A program made the position numbers and the translations under genes. 64,000 nucleotides of DNA, taken from contig CM034546.1 in NCBI GenBank assembly GCA_020055645.1, positions 87,296,001 to 87,360,000 of the forward strand, given 5' to 3'. How positions within the stretch are numbered: position 1 is the first letter of the stretch; the number at the start of each line of letters is the position of its first letter. This document shows positions 53,570-64,000 of the stretch, piece after piece. Source of the DNA: Tomocerus qinae (lineage: Eukaryota; Arthropoda; Collembola; Entomobryomorpha; Tomoceridae). A model generated the notes under the pieces. It worked only from the letters and a program-made list of their open reading frames with translations. It was not told where the DNA came from and did not search any database.

Positions 53570-54545
53570 TAGTGGTAGCTAATTAAAATAACAAAATAAA
53601 TAAAAATACTTAAAATGAAAAGTTGAAAATGACGGAATATTTAAGATGACGGGAATATTTAATATAAAGATATTATTTAAAATGACAGGAATGTTTAAAA
53701 TGACGAGGTTATTTAAAACGACGAGATTTAAAAAATGATATTTATAGATTTAAAACAACGAGGTTAATCAAAATGAAGGGGTGATTCTAAACGATTAAAT
53801 TATTTAATACGACTGGGTTATTTAAAATGACGTCTATTTAAAATGTAGGGTCATTTACAATGACGTCTATTTAAAATGTGGGGTCATTTACAATGACTGT
53901 TGAGTGACGATTATCTACCCGATAAAAGTATCAACGGTTCGAATGTTAGTTAACTGTTAAACTATCAACTATAGGTCAATGCCAATAAAATAATCGTTTT
54001 TGTGAACAGTTGCTATTAACTAGATTTAGATGTAATTTATTCGCCGCAGCTAACACTAAATCAGAACAATTAATTCACAAATTAAACAGAAATTCAGAAA
54101 ATAATAAATTATCGACAGAGCAGTTAGGTACGCATACCATGGAAAAACTCACTCTACGACTTGATCGGTTGAGCTCTACTCTCAGACTGAATAAAAAAAT
54201 GACAGGATAAAACAAGATAGATAAATTAATACAAAGAAGTAACAAGTAACACGCGCCACCAAATAGAATTGCATGAATAGATGGCGTGCACGTACAAAAT
54301 CTACATATTACATTTAACAATGACGTCTATTTAAAATTACGGGGTCATTTAAAATGACGGGGTCATTAACAATGACGTCTATTTAAAATGACGGGGTCAT
54401 TAACAATGACGTCTATTTAAAATGACGGGGTCATTAACAATGACGTCTATTTAAAATGACGGGGTCATTAACAATGACGTCTATATAAAATGACGTCTAT
54501 GTACAATGATGGGGTAATGTAAAATGACTGGGTGATTTAAAATTA
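53570..54545 (+). repeat. Degenerate to tandem AAAATGACGGGGT repeats around a unique insert
   Basis: 53570-53910 is degenerate; 54315-54490 is regular, with about 35-bp units combining TCTATTTAAAATGACGGGGT and CATTAACAATGACG. Between them, 53930-54300 is non-repetitive and includes a 66-codon ORF (54010-54210; Leu/Arg/Asn-rich, no domain recognised). The related inverted array is at 38870-39135. Confidence 0.75.
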
Positions 54546-55337
54546 TATATTATGTAATATTAATGATAATTTGATAATATAATGAAAATCAGGCCCTGAT
54601 GAAAGGACTTCAAATATTTACTTTGTTTAGTTAAAGTTAAATGATGTTGAATTTGGTTCACTATGATTATGTCGATTCGATAAGTATTGTATTTTGTTCC
54701 CCATCCTTAGGATGTTGTGTAGCAATGCAGCAAGCAATTTTTTAAACATTTTAATCTGTTAATTTTCATATTTTTCAATGCATAATGCATACTCATGATC
54801 TACCGTCCCCATTAAGGGGTTACCCATTTCCCGTTCGGAGAACGGGCCTATTACTAGTATATTAATAGTGGGGTATGATGTTTTATAATCATTTAAAGAT
54901 AGGTGCTGAAACGAGAATAGTCTAGTCTCAGCAGGTGCTGTATTTTCTCTGTCTCGTTTCAGCAGGGTGCTGAAAAGAGATTTGGTCTATTTTCAGCAGA
55001 TGCTGGAACTGAACACAATCTCGTTTCAGCAGGTGCAGAGGCTGAAACGAGATCCCGGTATGTCTATGCATGGATGTTGTGTGTGAGAAAACTACGTATT
55101 TGTATCCAAACCTTTTGCTATCAGTTGCAGTGCAAGCTTAGCCTCAGCTAGAGTAAGATTGTAAATTCCACACAAGCTCATTCTTCTCCAATTTATACAC
55201 AATAAAATTGACTTACCTATACATATTTATTTGACTTATATTTAAAACCATTTTTTCTTAAGTATTTTCCAGTTGAAGCATTATTTATAATATATCCAGT
55301 TTTACAAAAAAGTTTCTATATTTTAGATACATCCGAA
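54546..55337. other. Upstream region of channel B with CTGAAACGAGA inverted repeats
   Basis: Between 54895 and 55065 the 11-mer CTGAAACGAGA and its complement TCTCGTTTCAG alternate five times with CAGCAGGTGCTG phrases, so several stem-loops are possible. TATCAGTTGCAG near 55120 could be an initiator. TATTTTAG at 55319-55326, 11 bases before the ATG, looks like an acceptor, so the transcript may begin in an unidentified 5' exon. Confidence 0.5.
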
Positions 55338-58300
55338 ATGAGTTCTCGGACAGTTGTGTCTGTAGAGTCCGATCCTAAAAACCCGGAATTTCAGCCTTTA
55401 ACTATAAACATGGACGCTAAACATTTTAAGAAGAAGGCCAAAAAGTCTCGAAGGATGTGTTCAAACTCAAAGAGCATTTGTTCCAGAGGCCACCGCTGTT
55501 CCCAACAATGCATTGTTAAGTACCCTTTGCATCATGCAGCTCGTCTAGGGAAATTTGAAGATTTAAAACGAATTCTGGATAACCCCAAATGTACACATTC
55601 ACCCAAAGAGAGGGATGAATGCCATGGAAGAACAGGTCATTTGGCATTTACACTTTAACACTTGCATTAAGCCTATATGTATGTGGTATATCCATATCAG
55701 GTCATAGGTTATTGGACGAGAATTGCCTTAACAAAGGTACGTTGTCTACGATGGGTGTACTTTTTTCACTCAAGGTAACTGAAAAGGTTGCCCATCGCAC
55801 CTCCAAGTACGTGTAAAGCGTGCTGAAGCAAGGGCAAGTACAGCCGAAGATAGCCCCGCCCACTACACTGACTGAATGTCTGAATCAGTTTTGTTCTTTC
55901 CATAAAATCTATTATATATAAACTAGGCGGTCACAGGACCCAGGTCCTGTAGTACATGGGGCTAGTGCATCTACAAACAATTTGGCAAGAATTATGGTTT
56001 CTAGTAGGCTAATTACACCGGCATTTATTTGGGTTCATCACTAATATAATGTATCGGTCACAGGACCCAAGTCCTGTTATAAATAAAGCTAGTGTGTATT
56101 CCGGGGCAATATTGTACGATGGGTAGAATGTATTTCAGATACATAGATTTTCATGTTAATTCCAATTGACCTTTTCATACTTTCTCATTAGGTGGGCCAG
56201 GGCCAGAGGTACAGATTTTACGTTACATTGATAGAGTCAAAAAATATTCCAAAACTTTGCCTTATTACGGCCTAGGGTCAACCTTTTGTTCAGAAAGAGA
56301 ATTTGGCAATTGGCAAATTACTCCGGTTATCCACCACATTTTTGACTCGGATACTTTTAATCACCTTAATACATACTGCCATCACTGGACAATAGACCAT
56401 TTTAAGGCCGAGATAGCCTTAATTAGCAATGTAGCGTCAAGCGATGAATTAGAAAATTGAGTGTTTTTTATTGTAATTTTAGCTCATCGCCTGAGGAAGC
56501 AAGCTTATAGAACCGCACAGTCTGTGCGTACGTCCGTCCTTCTGTCCCCAAGATAACTTTCGAATGATATGACGGATATTGACCAAACTTGGCAAAAAAA
56601 TGCCTATGGACCACTGGCAACCTCTATTGATTTTGGGGTAAAACGTTCGGTAAACTGGTTGCTGAGATACCGCGCGCTCACTTTGTTTCATTTTGATAGT
56701 CAAAGTAGAAAATGGGTATTAAAAAGTTCAATTGCGTTTCCTAAAAATTGTTTGCGGACCAAACTTAAGATTTATTTTGATATATTTTCAAATATAACTA
56801 TGTAACTTTTACTTATTTTAAAACTTTTTTATTTTGATAGTCAATTATGATCAATATTGATCTAATTTGAATTACTGTAGATTTTAGTAATCAAATCAAA
56901 ATAGACCTATTTCTACTATCATTCTACCAAAAATGTGCACATGGTCACCTTTACTCAGGCGAGCTTCTGTTACGGCTTGCTGTAGGTTTTGTTCTCCACT
57001 CCTGTACTCAAAAAGGAGTAAAATTTGAACGTGAGTAGCGTCCACTCCTTTTTGGCAACACTCCATACTCATTTCCAAGCACGTACGTGCTTGGACGTGT
57101 CCAGTGGGGGAGGGGGTGCAGCGCCCATCTCAAAGTAACGTTACCTTATACCCCAAGTTAAAAATGTGACCCTCGTGGATGCTGAATATAAAAATCGACC
57201 AAAAAGCAACATTGATTATTGTTGACTATGAAAATCAACCGAAAGTCAAAATTGATTAATTTTGAATATGAAAATCAACAGAAAATCAAAATTGATTGAT
57301 TTTGAATATGAAAATCAACAGAAAATCAAAATTGATTAATGTTGAATATGAAAAACAACATAAAATCAAAATTGATTATTGTTGACTATGAAAATCAACA
57401 TAAAATCAAAATTGATTAATGTTGACTATAAAAATCAACAGATATTCAATCTTGATTGATTATGAGTATTAAAATCTACAGAAAATTAAAATCGGTTAAT
57501 AATGATTTTCAAAATTTAAAGGAAATTTTTTTCCATCGTCTAATAGTTATTTTCCCGTTTAATTTGCTTTATTATAAAATCTTAAATTTGGTAGAAGCGG
57601 ATTGAAATATTTTATACTATCACGCTAACAATTTATAGGAAACGCCATTCAAGTTTTTAATGTCCATTTAATGCCAAATTTTCATTTTGACTATCAAAAT
57701 GAAGACAAAGTGAGCGCGCGGTATCTCAGCAACCAATGGACCGATTTACCCCCAATTCAATAGGGATCGTCAGTGTTCCATAAGCATTGTTTTTGCCAAG
57801 TTTGGTCAATATCTGTCATTGCTTTCGAAAGTTATCGTGGGGACGTACGGACGGACGTACGGACTGACTGTGCGGTTCTATAAGCTGCCTTATTCAGGCG
57901 AGCTAAAATTGATTAATGTTGAGTATAAAATCAAGTCAAAATCAAAATTGATTAATTTTGACTATGAAAATCAACAGAAAATAAAAATTGATTAATACTG
58001 AGTATCAAAGTCGAAAGAAAATCAAAATTGACTAATGTTGACTATGAAAATCTATGGAGAATCAAAATCGGTAAATAATAATTACCAAAATCAATAGAAA
58101 TTGGAAAAATACAAGTTTGACTATAAAATTTAATATAAATCCAAAATAGATTTATTTCCGTTTTCTAATAGTGATTTTTTGGTTTTATTTGCTTTATTAT
58201 AAAATTTCAAATTTGGTAGAAGCAGATTGAAATATTTTATATCATGCTAACAATTTATAGGAAACGGCTTTGAACTTTTTAATGTCCATTTAATGCTAAA

Positions 58301-61300
58301 TTTTCACTTTGACTATCAAAATAAAGACAAAGTGAGCGCGCGGTTTCTCAGCAACGACCACCGATTTACCCCAAATTCAATAGGGATCGTCAGTGGACCA
58401 TAGGCATTGTTTTTGCCAAGTTTGGTCAATATCATTCTTTGCTTTCGAAAGTTGTCGTGGGGACGGACGGACGGACAGACTGTGCGGTTCTATAAGCTCG
58501 CTTCCTAAGGCGAGCTAAAAAGCAAAGCCATTCCACATCCAACGACAAAAATTTTGTCAACGCGATTTGGTGCGGAAATGCGGAATCCCTCCTAAATCTT
58601 GATTTCTGTAGTTAGGACAAGGAACAAGAGGAAGACCAGCTTAGGCTTCTATACGTCTCCCAAGTATTTCTCTCATCAGAGCTCCCAGAGCTCCTTGCTG
58701 TGTGCTACAAGTTCGCAGCCGTTTTGCTATTGGTCGGTCGCAGCCGCTCTCTCATTGGCTCTCGTATGTACCTACGTGTATTCTAAGTGTGGACCATTTC
58801 TCTTATGGAAGCTGGCCTTCTATAGTGAAGCGCCAGCTTCACAGCCACCCCAGCTTCACTGCCACCATCGCGATGGTGGCTGTGAAGCTGGCGCTGATGC
58901 ATCGGTATTCTATGAGTTAGGACAAAATACATGGGGATAAGTAGGATGCTTCTTTTCTTATGGACTGCTTCCCGATGGTATGTACGGCCAGCAGGCGCAG
59001 GCGTGATACCAATCGGGCCACCTGATAAAGTTATTATAGAGTGATGTTGATATTCGCATTTCAGCTCTGCATTATGCGGCAGCAACGGGAAATGTTGAGA
59101 AAGGACTGATGTGCGTGAAGGTGCTGTTGCAATCTGATGAATTAATGAAGAGCAAGGATGCAGCAGAGCAAATCGAAGAGTTGGTGAACACATTAGATTC
59201 CAAGGGGGAAACCGCTTTGCATTTGGCAGCTAAAAATGAAGCGACACACATCGTCATTGAATTGCTCATCAATCAAGCAGACGTAGACATCAGGTAAATA
59301 CTATCATCTTCGCTTGTGCACAGTGCACGGGATCTCCGGAATTTGTTATAGCATGACTAAATATACCTATAGATTGAGAGATACGAGATACCTGATTGGT
59401 AAGATCGGTATATATTGATGGGGTGGATTCGCAAACATTGACATCCTGACAATGAGATTAATTGGATATAAGGTGTAACGGTCAAGTCATGCTCGGTGTA
59501 CATTTTATCTATTTTAATCATCGGCAGCTCTTCATGCATAGTAATCGGTTGATTTAATTAACAACTATATTCCGCTAATTGATTCAAATCTGTCAACCTT
59601 CAGAGAATGCATTTGTTAATGTTAATACCTTTAGTTACTTTTAAATAGACACCATAATAGCAACGTATCGTAATCGAAATACAAAAAATAGACGAGGATA
59701 ATATTAATTTATTTGTCAAATGGGAACTATTTTGTGCAATACCAAATACTTTGACTTGTAACAACCACCAATATCAATATTATAAATAATTATTGTCTTA
59801 ATGTATAATATACATACAGTGACATTATACACAAATATACCAAAATTCATGCAGTATTAGTAAGACAGTGTGTGTGTAGTAAGGTTGGCTCACTTGGGTG
59901 TTTGGGAAAATAAAATTCAATTTTTTGTCTATACTCAAAGCTATGACCCACCAAGACATACGTATCCAATGGCAACCATCCTTGGTCATTGAAAGACAGA
60001 TTTGGCTGTGGATCCAAATTGTCCAATTTGGATCCACGAATGAAAAAACTGAATTTTCATTTTCCAAACACCCAAGTGAGCCAACCTAATACACAATCAC
60101 TATGACTACAGCCAATGTTGCAACTATACATTACCTATCCTATATAATGTACAGTCGCTTAATTTTTGATCAGATCTGCGGATGGAAAAATCCCATTAAG
60201 TCTAATCTACAAAAAGACGCCGAATGCCATGGACGAAGTGCTCAATCAGAGTATTTCATACGTTGAGAATTGTGATTGCGAGGACACGGATTCCAGTGAC
60301 CATAATATATACGACTTTACAAAAGCTTGTGTAAATGTCTGCCTTGATTTTGGGTGAGTAAGCGAAGATAATCCTCATTGCTTCCATGCATTCTCCTCTC
60401 AAACCAAACCAACTTTAATATGAGAATGTGTATTACATCGTGCCGGCATAATTACCCAAGCTGCAAAACGTGTTGGGAGGAGCTTGGCCCAAAGCCGGAC
60501 AAAAGTGTTGGCCCAGTGTCAACTTTGTTCGCCGGGACTGCGCTGGCCCAGAAGTGCAGGTCCGTTCTATGCGCCATGAAGGGCCAATGTAATTTCTATT
60601 TGCCCCCCGACAGTATCCCAACTCATTGCCGACTCTAATATTCACAAAAGCAAAAAAAATTGCACCAGCCCGTACCCACCATATCAACCTTCCATTTACT
60701 TATTCTAGCACCCTACCACCTCTCCATCAATCTTTCATTGATTGGTTTTGCAATTAACTAGCTTATCAATGATAATAAGCTGGGAAAATATGGGGCCCAT
60801 AGAGGGCCCATTATTACGGCGCAATGCAAGTTGGTCTCAGTAGGCCCATACAGGCGTTGCTGCGAAGGTCCAATACACGGCTGCCGCCATGGGCCCTGTA
60901 TTGGGATGCGATTATCGGCCCTATGCATTGCTGGCCTCATCGGCCCTTTGCTGGGTAATCGGCTTAATTGTATCGGGGTCATCCTCAACGATTTCCCTTT
61001 GTATCCCCAACATACTGAAAATTTAGCCCTCGTTGGCCCAACATAGTTTGCAGCTTGGGATACTGTACATGTTATACATATACATATCTGGTATAGCTGT
61101 ACATACGTATATATGTGCATGAATTATATAAATTAGGAGATAGTGAGAGTAAAATTATTCTTTTGTTGTAGTCCTGTGATAGGCTATGACGATATGTCGA
61201 CCGGAAGTGCAAACAGCGCAATAGAAGACTCCCCAGTCCTGAGAAAATATCCGCTGCGTCAAGAGACAAATTTCCTATATCAAGTTAACAGGAAGCGGAT

Positions 61301-63663
61301 GGCCAGTGGAGCCCTCAAGCAAATACTTAGTAACGTACTAGTGCAAGCATTTCTCCATTTCAAATGGGAGAAAATAAAATGGTTTTGTTACATCGCAATC
61401 CTTTCACATGTAAATAATGACCACAAAGAAATGTACAGGTGTCAAAACAGTATTTTTTTGTTCTAACTTTTTGACATTTCTGTTTTTAGCTTTTATGGCT
61501 ATGGCTTTATATTTGGACAAATATTTACATTTTCGTCATTATCTGTCCTCTAATTGTAAATTCTACAGAAGTCAATAACTTTGAAGATGGCACTAACCAA
61601 TCTAATATTATTACACAATTAAATGGTATGAGTGTCAAAACTTTAAAAGGAATATAATGAGCTTTCTAAATTAAGTGATGTTCCTTCTAACGAAGTTCAG
61701 GTAATAGTTAAAATCATGTATTTTCGTCAGTGATAAGCAAGGCTGTATTGAGGGGGTGGGCTTTGGGGGCTAAAGCCCCCCCCGAAATCCAAGAAAAAAG
61801 GAAAGTTTTTTTCAAAATACCAAAAAATTTCGCGCTTCGCGCGATTTTATGTGATTTTTAGGCTATTTTTGACTCATTTTAGACAAAATAAGCCAAAAAT
61901 TTTCGCGCTTCGCGCGATTATGCCTAATAGATATTGTCCTATGATATCATAGCCCCCACCGAAATCGATTTCTAAATACAGTACTGGTGATAAGTATATT
62001 TTGAAATTACGAAAAATTACTTTGCCATTTGCATACTTTTCAATGAATCTTAATTTTTTTGTTGGAAGAAAATGAATTAATTTCTATTTCGAAGGAACAA
62101 ATCTTCATTTAGAAGATTATGACGCATGAAAATAATTTCGATATGAAAACTTATTCTTTGTTTATTTAGAAACTTCCTGGGAAGAAGCAAAAACATGTCA
62201 CTTACATCCGGCTGTACATATTTTGCTGTTTTTAATCACATCAGTTTCATCTGGAGTGGCAGTAAAGGAACTTTTTCAATTCATTCGTCTGCGAACACTT
62301 TATATTCGATTCGAAAATATAGGGCAATGTACGCTCCTGGTGTTCATTTTTGCCAGTGCTCCTAGAATTTCACTGGAGACTCCAGCAAAACTAACCCATT
62401 GGGACTACCAAATTTGCGCCGTGAGTACCAAACTGCGATAAATATTAGATCTAAACTCAAACTAACTTTATGTTATCCATTTTTGCAAAGTAAAATCTCA
62501 TTTTGCAGTTTGGAATATTCTTGGCCTGGACCCTGACGTTGTGTCAATTGGCCAAGTTCCCCCGGATTAAATACCAGTTTGAGATATTCAATAGGAAATT
62601 TTATATCAAACTCCCCAATCATGGAGTCTATGTTGAAATTCTTTCTAGAGTCTTTAAAAAATTTCTTATCTTCATCACCATCTTTTCATCGTTACTCGTA
62701 GCGTTTGCACTCTCCTTCAGCATTCTCCTGCCCGAAGTAACTTTTTCATTTAATGCTTAAATTTCAATTACAATTTAATAATGGGCTTTCTTCTTTGATT
62801 CAACAGAAAGCTGAGTTTTCTAATTTTGCTCCGACAATGGTGAAAATTCTTACAATGATGACGGGGGAGCTTAACTACGATGACATGTTTCACTCAGAAG
62901 GTGATCCCAATTTGACTTTCCGTACATCCAGTCACATCATGTACTTGATGTTTATAATTATCGCCACTATAATCCTATTTAACCTATTAATCGGTTTTAC
63001 AGGTGAGTGGGTTGCTAACTTTACTTTATTATACAGTATTCAACTACTTAATTTGATATTACTAATAATTTGATGTATTTTGTTTACAGTCAGTGATATT
63101 CAGGTACGGACTGATAAATAAACTAAATATATTTATTGTTATATCTGAGTTAGAAGGGTGCTGGTATTTAGCTCAACTTTATTTCTCATCAAAAAGGGTT
63201 TACAAAAAGATGCACAAATCAACCAAATATCAAGTAAATTAGAGCAAATATTTCTGATGGAGAGTTTTCTGCTATCCAGCATATTACAAAAATTTGTGGG
63301 GGCCATAGGGAAGTTAACCGGATCAAATTACCTCAGTTCTTTGCTAAATATTATTATGGTCGTTCCAGGAAATGAATTTTCCAAGTACATTCTCTAGAAC
63401 TTTAAGTTTTAGTAACTTGTTAGCTTTCTTAATAGCTTCTTTATAATTGCAGTTTGTGTTACCACTCCAATATTAAATATCTTCCCTGTCAACATCGAGT
63501 GAAAATTCGTGATCTGGCTTCAAAGAATTGTATGGCAATCTCGGATATCTCAGGTGTGGCTCGTTCAAAGATAATTCAGAAACGTGCTTTTAGCACTGCT
63601 TCGTACACTTCCTTCGATTCCGATCAATCCCAGCTGCGACCAACATCACCTATTTCAGAATAA
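55338..63663 (+). CDS. TRPA-like ankyrin cation channel B (722 aa, 11 exons)
   Basis: Paralogue of the channel at 47409, same strand. Exons: 55338-55635, 59065-59293, 60174-60353, 61172-61409, 61490-61625, 62170-62420, 62509-62736, 62807-63002, 63090-63103, 63197-63384, 63453-63663. All phases close and all introns are GT-AG. The N-terminus is basic and Cys-rich (residues 30-58). Ankyrin motifs: PLHHAARLGKF (63-73), TALHYAAATGN (99-109), GETALHLAAKNEA (147-159). S1 is about 316-338; the pore loop 530-548 has ILTMMTGELNYDDMF; S6 is 562-585, continuing GFTVSDIQ across a 14-nt exon. Differences from channel A: no intron between IEILTR/VF-equivalent positions, extra introns around VSDIQ and in the tail, and a short Ser-rich C-terminus. 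Intron 1 (3.4 kb) holds three family M copies and a candidate alternative terminal exon. Ligand or stimulus is unknown. Confidence 0.9.
55920..56100 (+). repeat. Duplicated GGTCACAGGACC...GGTCCTGT palindrome
   Basis: Two direct copies about 125 bp apart (near 55928 and 56048) of CGGTCACAGGACCCAGGTCC-type sequence. Each forms a stem ACAGGAC/GTCCTGT and is followed by GCTAGTG. It lies in intron 1 of channel B; function unknown. Confidence 0.6.
56192..56460 (+). CDS. Candidate alternative terminal exon of channel B
   Basis: An open segment follows a good acceptor (TACTTTCTCATTAG at 56178-56191). Joined to exon 1 (ending ACA G) it continues in frame for 89 codons: GGPGPEVQILRYIDRVKK, LPYYGLGSTFCSEREFGNW and ALISNVASSDELEN, stop 56458-56460. 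The result would be a soluble protein of about 188 residues with the channel's N-terminus and no pore. The composition (His/Cys/Trp-containing, non-repetitive) looks like real coding sequence, but I recognise no family. It could instead be an old exon or transposon fragment. A family M element starts 18 bases after the stop. Confidence 0.35.
56478..56990 (-). mobile_element. Family M, shortest two-ended copy
   Basis: Both ends are present: TTTTAGCTCATCGCCTGAGG ... CGCACAGTCTGTGCGTACGT at 56478, and CTCAGGCGAGCTTCTGTTAC ... GCTGTAGGTTTTG at about 56990. The core is reduced to one or two units (about 56830-56900). It shows that the tandem core is dispensable and variable. In intron 1 of channel B. 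Confidence 0.88.
57065..57180. mobile_element. Broken CACGTATCCAG-family MITE
   Basis: CCAAGCACGTACGTGCTTGG is two element ends back to back, followed by GTGTCCAGTGGGGGAGGGGG and GCAGCGCCC. It resembles 38288-38436 but is rearranged. Confidence 0.55.
57181..57906 (+). mobile_element. Family M, core plus right end
   Basis: The core of about 8 units (57181-57500) is followed by the conserved block, with GCGCGCGGTATCTCAGCAAC, GTACGGACGGACGTACGGAC and the terminus TTCAGGCGAGCTAAAA. The next copy's core starts immediately, with no left end between. Confidence 0.85.
57907..58520 (+). mobile_element. Family M, second head-to-tail copy
   Basis: A short core (57907-58080) and a full conserved block, including GAGCGCGCGGTTTCTCAGCA and GGACGGACGGACAGACTGTG, end CTAAGGCGAGCTAAAA. 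In intron 1 of channel B. Confidence 0.85.
58521..59064. other. Intron 1 remainder with small palindromes
   Basis: 58825-58900 holds nested inverted repeats of CGCCAGCTTCACAGCCACC / GGTGGCTGTGAAGCTGGCG around TCGCGA, and TAGGACAA occurs on both sides. The overlapping 113-codon ORF at 58599-58940 arises across this palindrome and is not supported as a gene. Confidence 0.5.
59883..60086. mobile_element. Harbinger-type MITE, 204 bp, in intron 2 of channel B
   Basis: The termini GGTTGGCTCACTTGGGTGTT and AACACCCAAGTGAGCCAACC are inverted repeats flanked by TAA on both sides (59880-59882 and 60087-60089). TWA trinucleotide duplications are typical of PIF/Harbinger. A second internal inverted pair, GGATCCAAATTG/CAATTTGGATCC, is at the centre. 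The ORFs on both strands are shadows. Confidence 0.8.
60425..61060. repeat. Two GC-rich GGCCCA/TGGGCC repeat patches in intron 3 of channel B
   Basis: About 60440-60640 and 60777-61060 are rich in GTTGGCCCA, GGGCCCAT and CATCGGCC phrases on both strands, beginning and ending with AAGCTG/CAGCTT. They are probably two related MITE-like insertions; boundaries and duplications could not be fixed. The ORFs across them are not gene-like. Confidence 0.45.
61738..61986 (+). mobile_element. hAT-type MITE, 249 bp, in intron 5 of channel B
   Basis: The ends are CAAGGCTGTATTGAGGG and TTTCTAAATACAGTACTG. A perfect 8-bp duplication GTGATAAG lies at 61730-61737 and 61987-61994. Internally TTTCGCGCTTCGCGCGATT occurs twice. 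Sister of the nested copy at 20876-21117. Confidence 0.92.
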
Positions 63664-63785
63664 TGTCTGTCATACCTGTATTATACTGTGAGTATTCTTA
63701 TTTTCTCACTTGTAACTTTGTATATTAATATGTGGCGATAACCTTGGATTTGTATGTAAATGTAAACCTTTTGTTTTGTTACTTC

Positions 63786-63791
63786 AATAAA
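63786..63791 (+). promoter_or_regulatory. Polyadenylation signal AATAAA of channel B
   Basis: AATAAATAAA begins at 63786, about 125 nt after the stop codon at 63661-63663, consistent with a short 3' UTR. Confidence 0.65.
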
Positions 63792-64000
63792 TAAACATGG
63801 TGCTCTCCACCTCAACCCGTCGATATTTAAACAGCTAAATTTGCCAATGTCTCAAATGTTAAAATAACCCTTTCTAATGTGCAAAAAACCAGGGCTCTTT
63901 AGGGTAAAAGCACACCGAGTTATGGCAATTTTGATTTCTTGTCAAAATTTCGAAATTTTTTTAAAAAACAGGTTTCCGAAAAACTAATTTCAGAAATTAA
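63792..64000. other. Downstream flank, no feature
   Basis: Unique-looking AT-rich sequence; no gene seen before the window ends. Confidence 0.3.

Noticed and set aside
54010-54210. 66-codon ORF between AAAATGACG arrays
   Set aside because: Non-repetitive and mildly coding-like, but no domain, promoter or partner exon could be seen; kept only as a remark in the array entry.
58599-58940. 113-codon ORF with a hydrophobic segment
   Set aside because: It crosses a nested palindrome in an intron of channel B; the antisense strand is equally open and no domain or splice context supports it.
61401-61445. Reading channel B exon 4 through VNNDHKEMYR to a GT at 61440
   Set aside because: That donor leaves the wrong phase for the S1 exon; the donor at 61410 (CAT/GTAAAT) gives phase 0 and matches the equivalent CAT/GTAGAA junction in channel A.

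Overview
The window is a repeat-dense, AT-rich piece of an animal nuclear genome, most likely an arthropod. The reasons are short GT-AG introns (about 60-430 nt), TATA plus TCAGT initiator core promoters, ankyrin TRPA-type channel genes, a tRNA-derived SINE, and a Mutator-YqaJ transposase of a kind known from metazoans. Nothing in it is bacterial or viral. The species cannot be named from the sequence alone.

Genes. (1) 1600-2887: a small secreted Ser/Thr-rich glycoprotein with a recognisable promoter and a 5' UTR intron. (2) 14874-17853: a secreted Glu/Ser/Pro/Lys-rich protein of about 830-840 residues whose first coding exon is only two codons. (3) 30774-33527: an intact 917-residue ORF fusing a Mutator-like transposase to a YqaJ exonuclease domain. 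On its left are coding-like exons of an unidentified gene (29026-30590) and on its right a Nup58-like nucleoporin gene (about 33728-35700), both broken by single-base frameshifts. (4) 47409-50481 and 55338-63663: two tandem, same-strand TRPA-like channel genes, resolved here into 10 and 11 in-frame exons (694 and 722 residues). The second has a 14-nt microexon and a 3.4-kb first intron full of mobile elements.

Mobile DNA. Most of the rest is transposons. The dominant family ('family M' here) has one conserved end of about 370 bp finishing in a GCGAGCT hairpin, another end with a TACGGC/GCCGTA hairpin, shared inverted AGCTCGCCTGAG motifs near both ends, and an expandable minisatellite in between. 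Copies occur at 1-321, about 8500-9555, 9556-11896, 13431-13890, 19305-19740, 22310-23490, 23550-24112, 24826-25910, 25911-26760, 41213-41395, 43981-45290, 56478-56990, 57181-57906 and 57907-58520. Several lie head to tail. The architecture resembles Helentron-associated (DINE/HINE) elements.

At least ten short inverted-repeat elements with exact 8-bp target duplications and CA...TG ends (hAT-type) are present, and so are a MULE remnant, a TAA-flanked Harbinger-type MITE, two LINE reverse-transcriptase remnants, a SINE and several large inverted repeats. One inverted repeat encloses an array of about 27 copies of a 49-bp unit containing a palindrome. Several unrelated minisatellites share exactly 20 or 40 bp periods.

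The channel genes and the two secreted-protein genes look like ordinary host genes. The remaining material records repeated nested transposition between and inside them.
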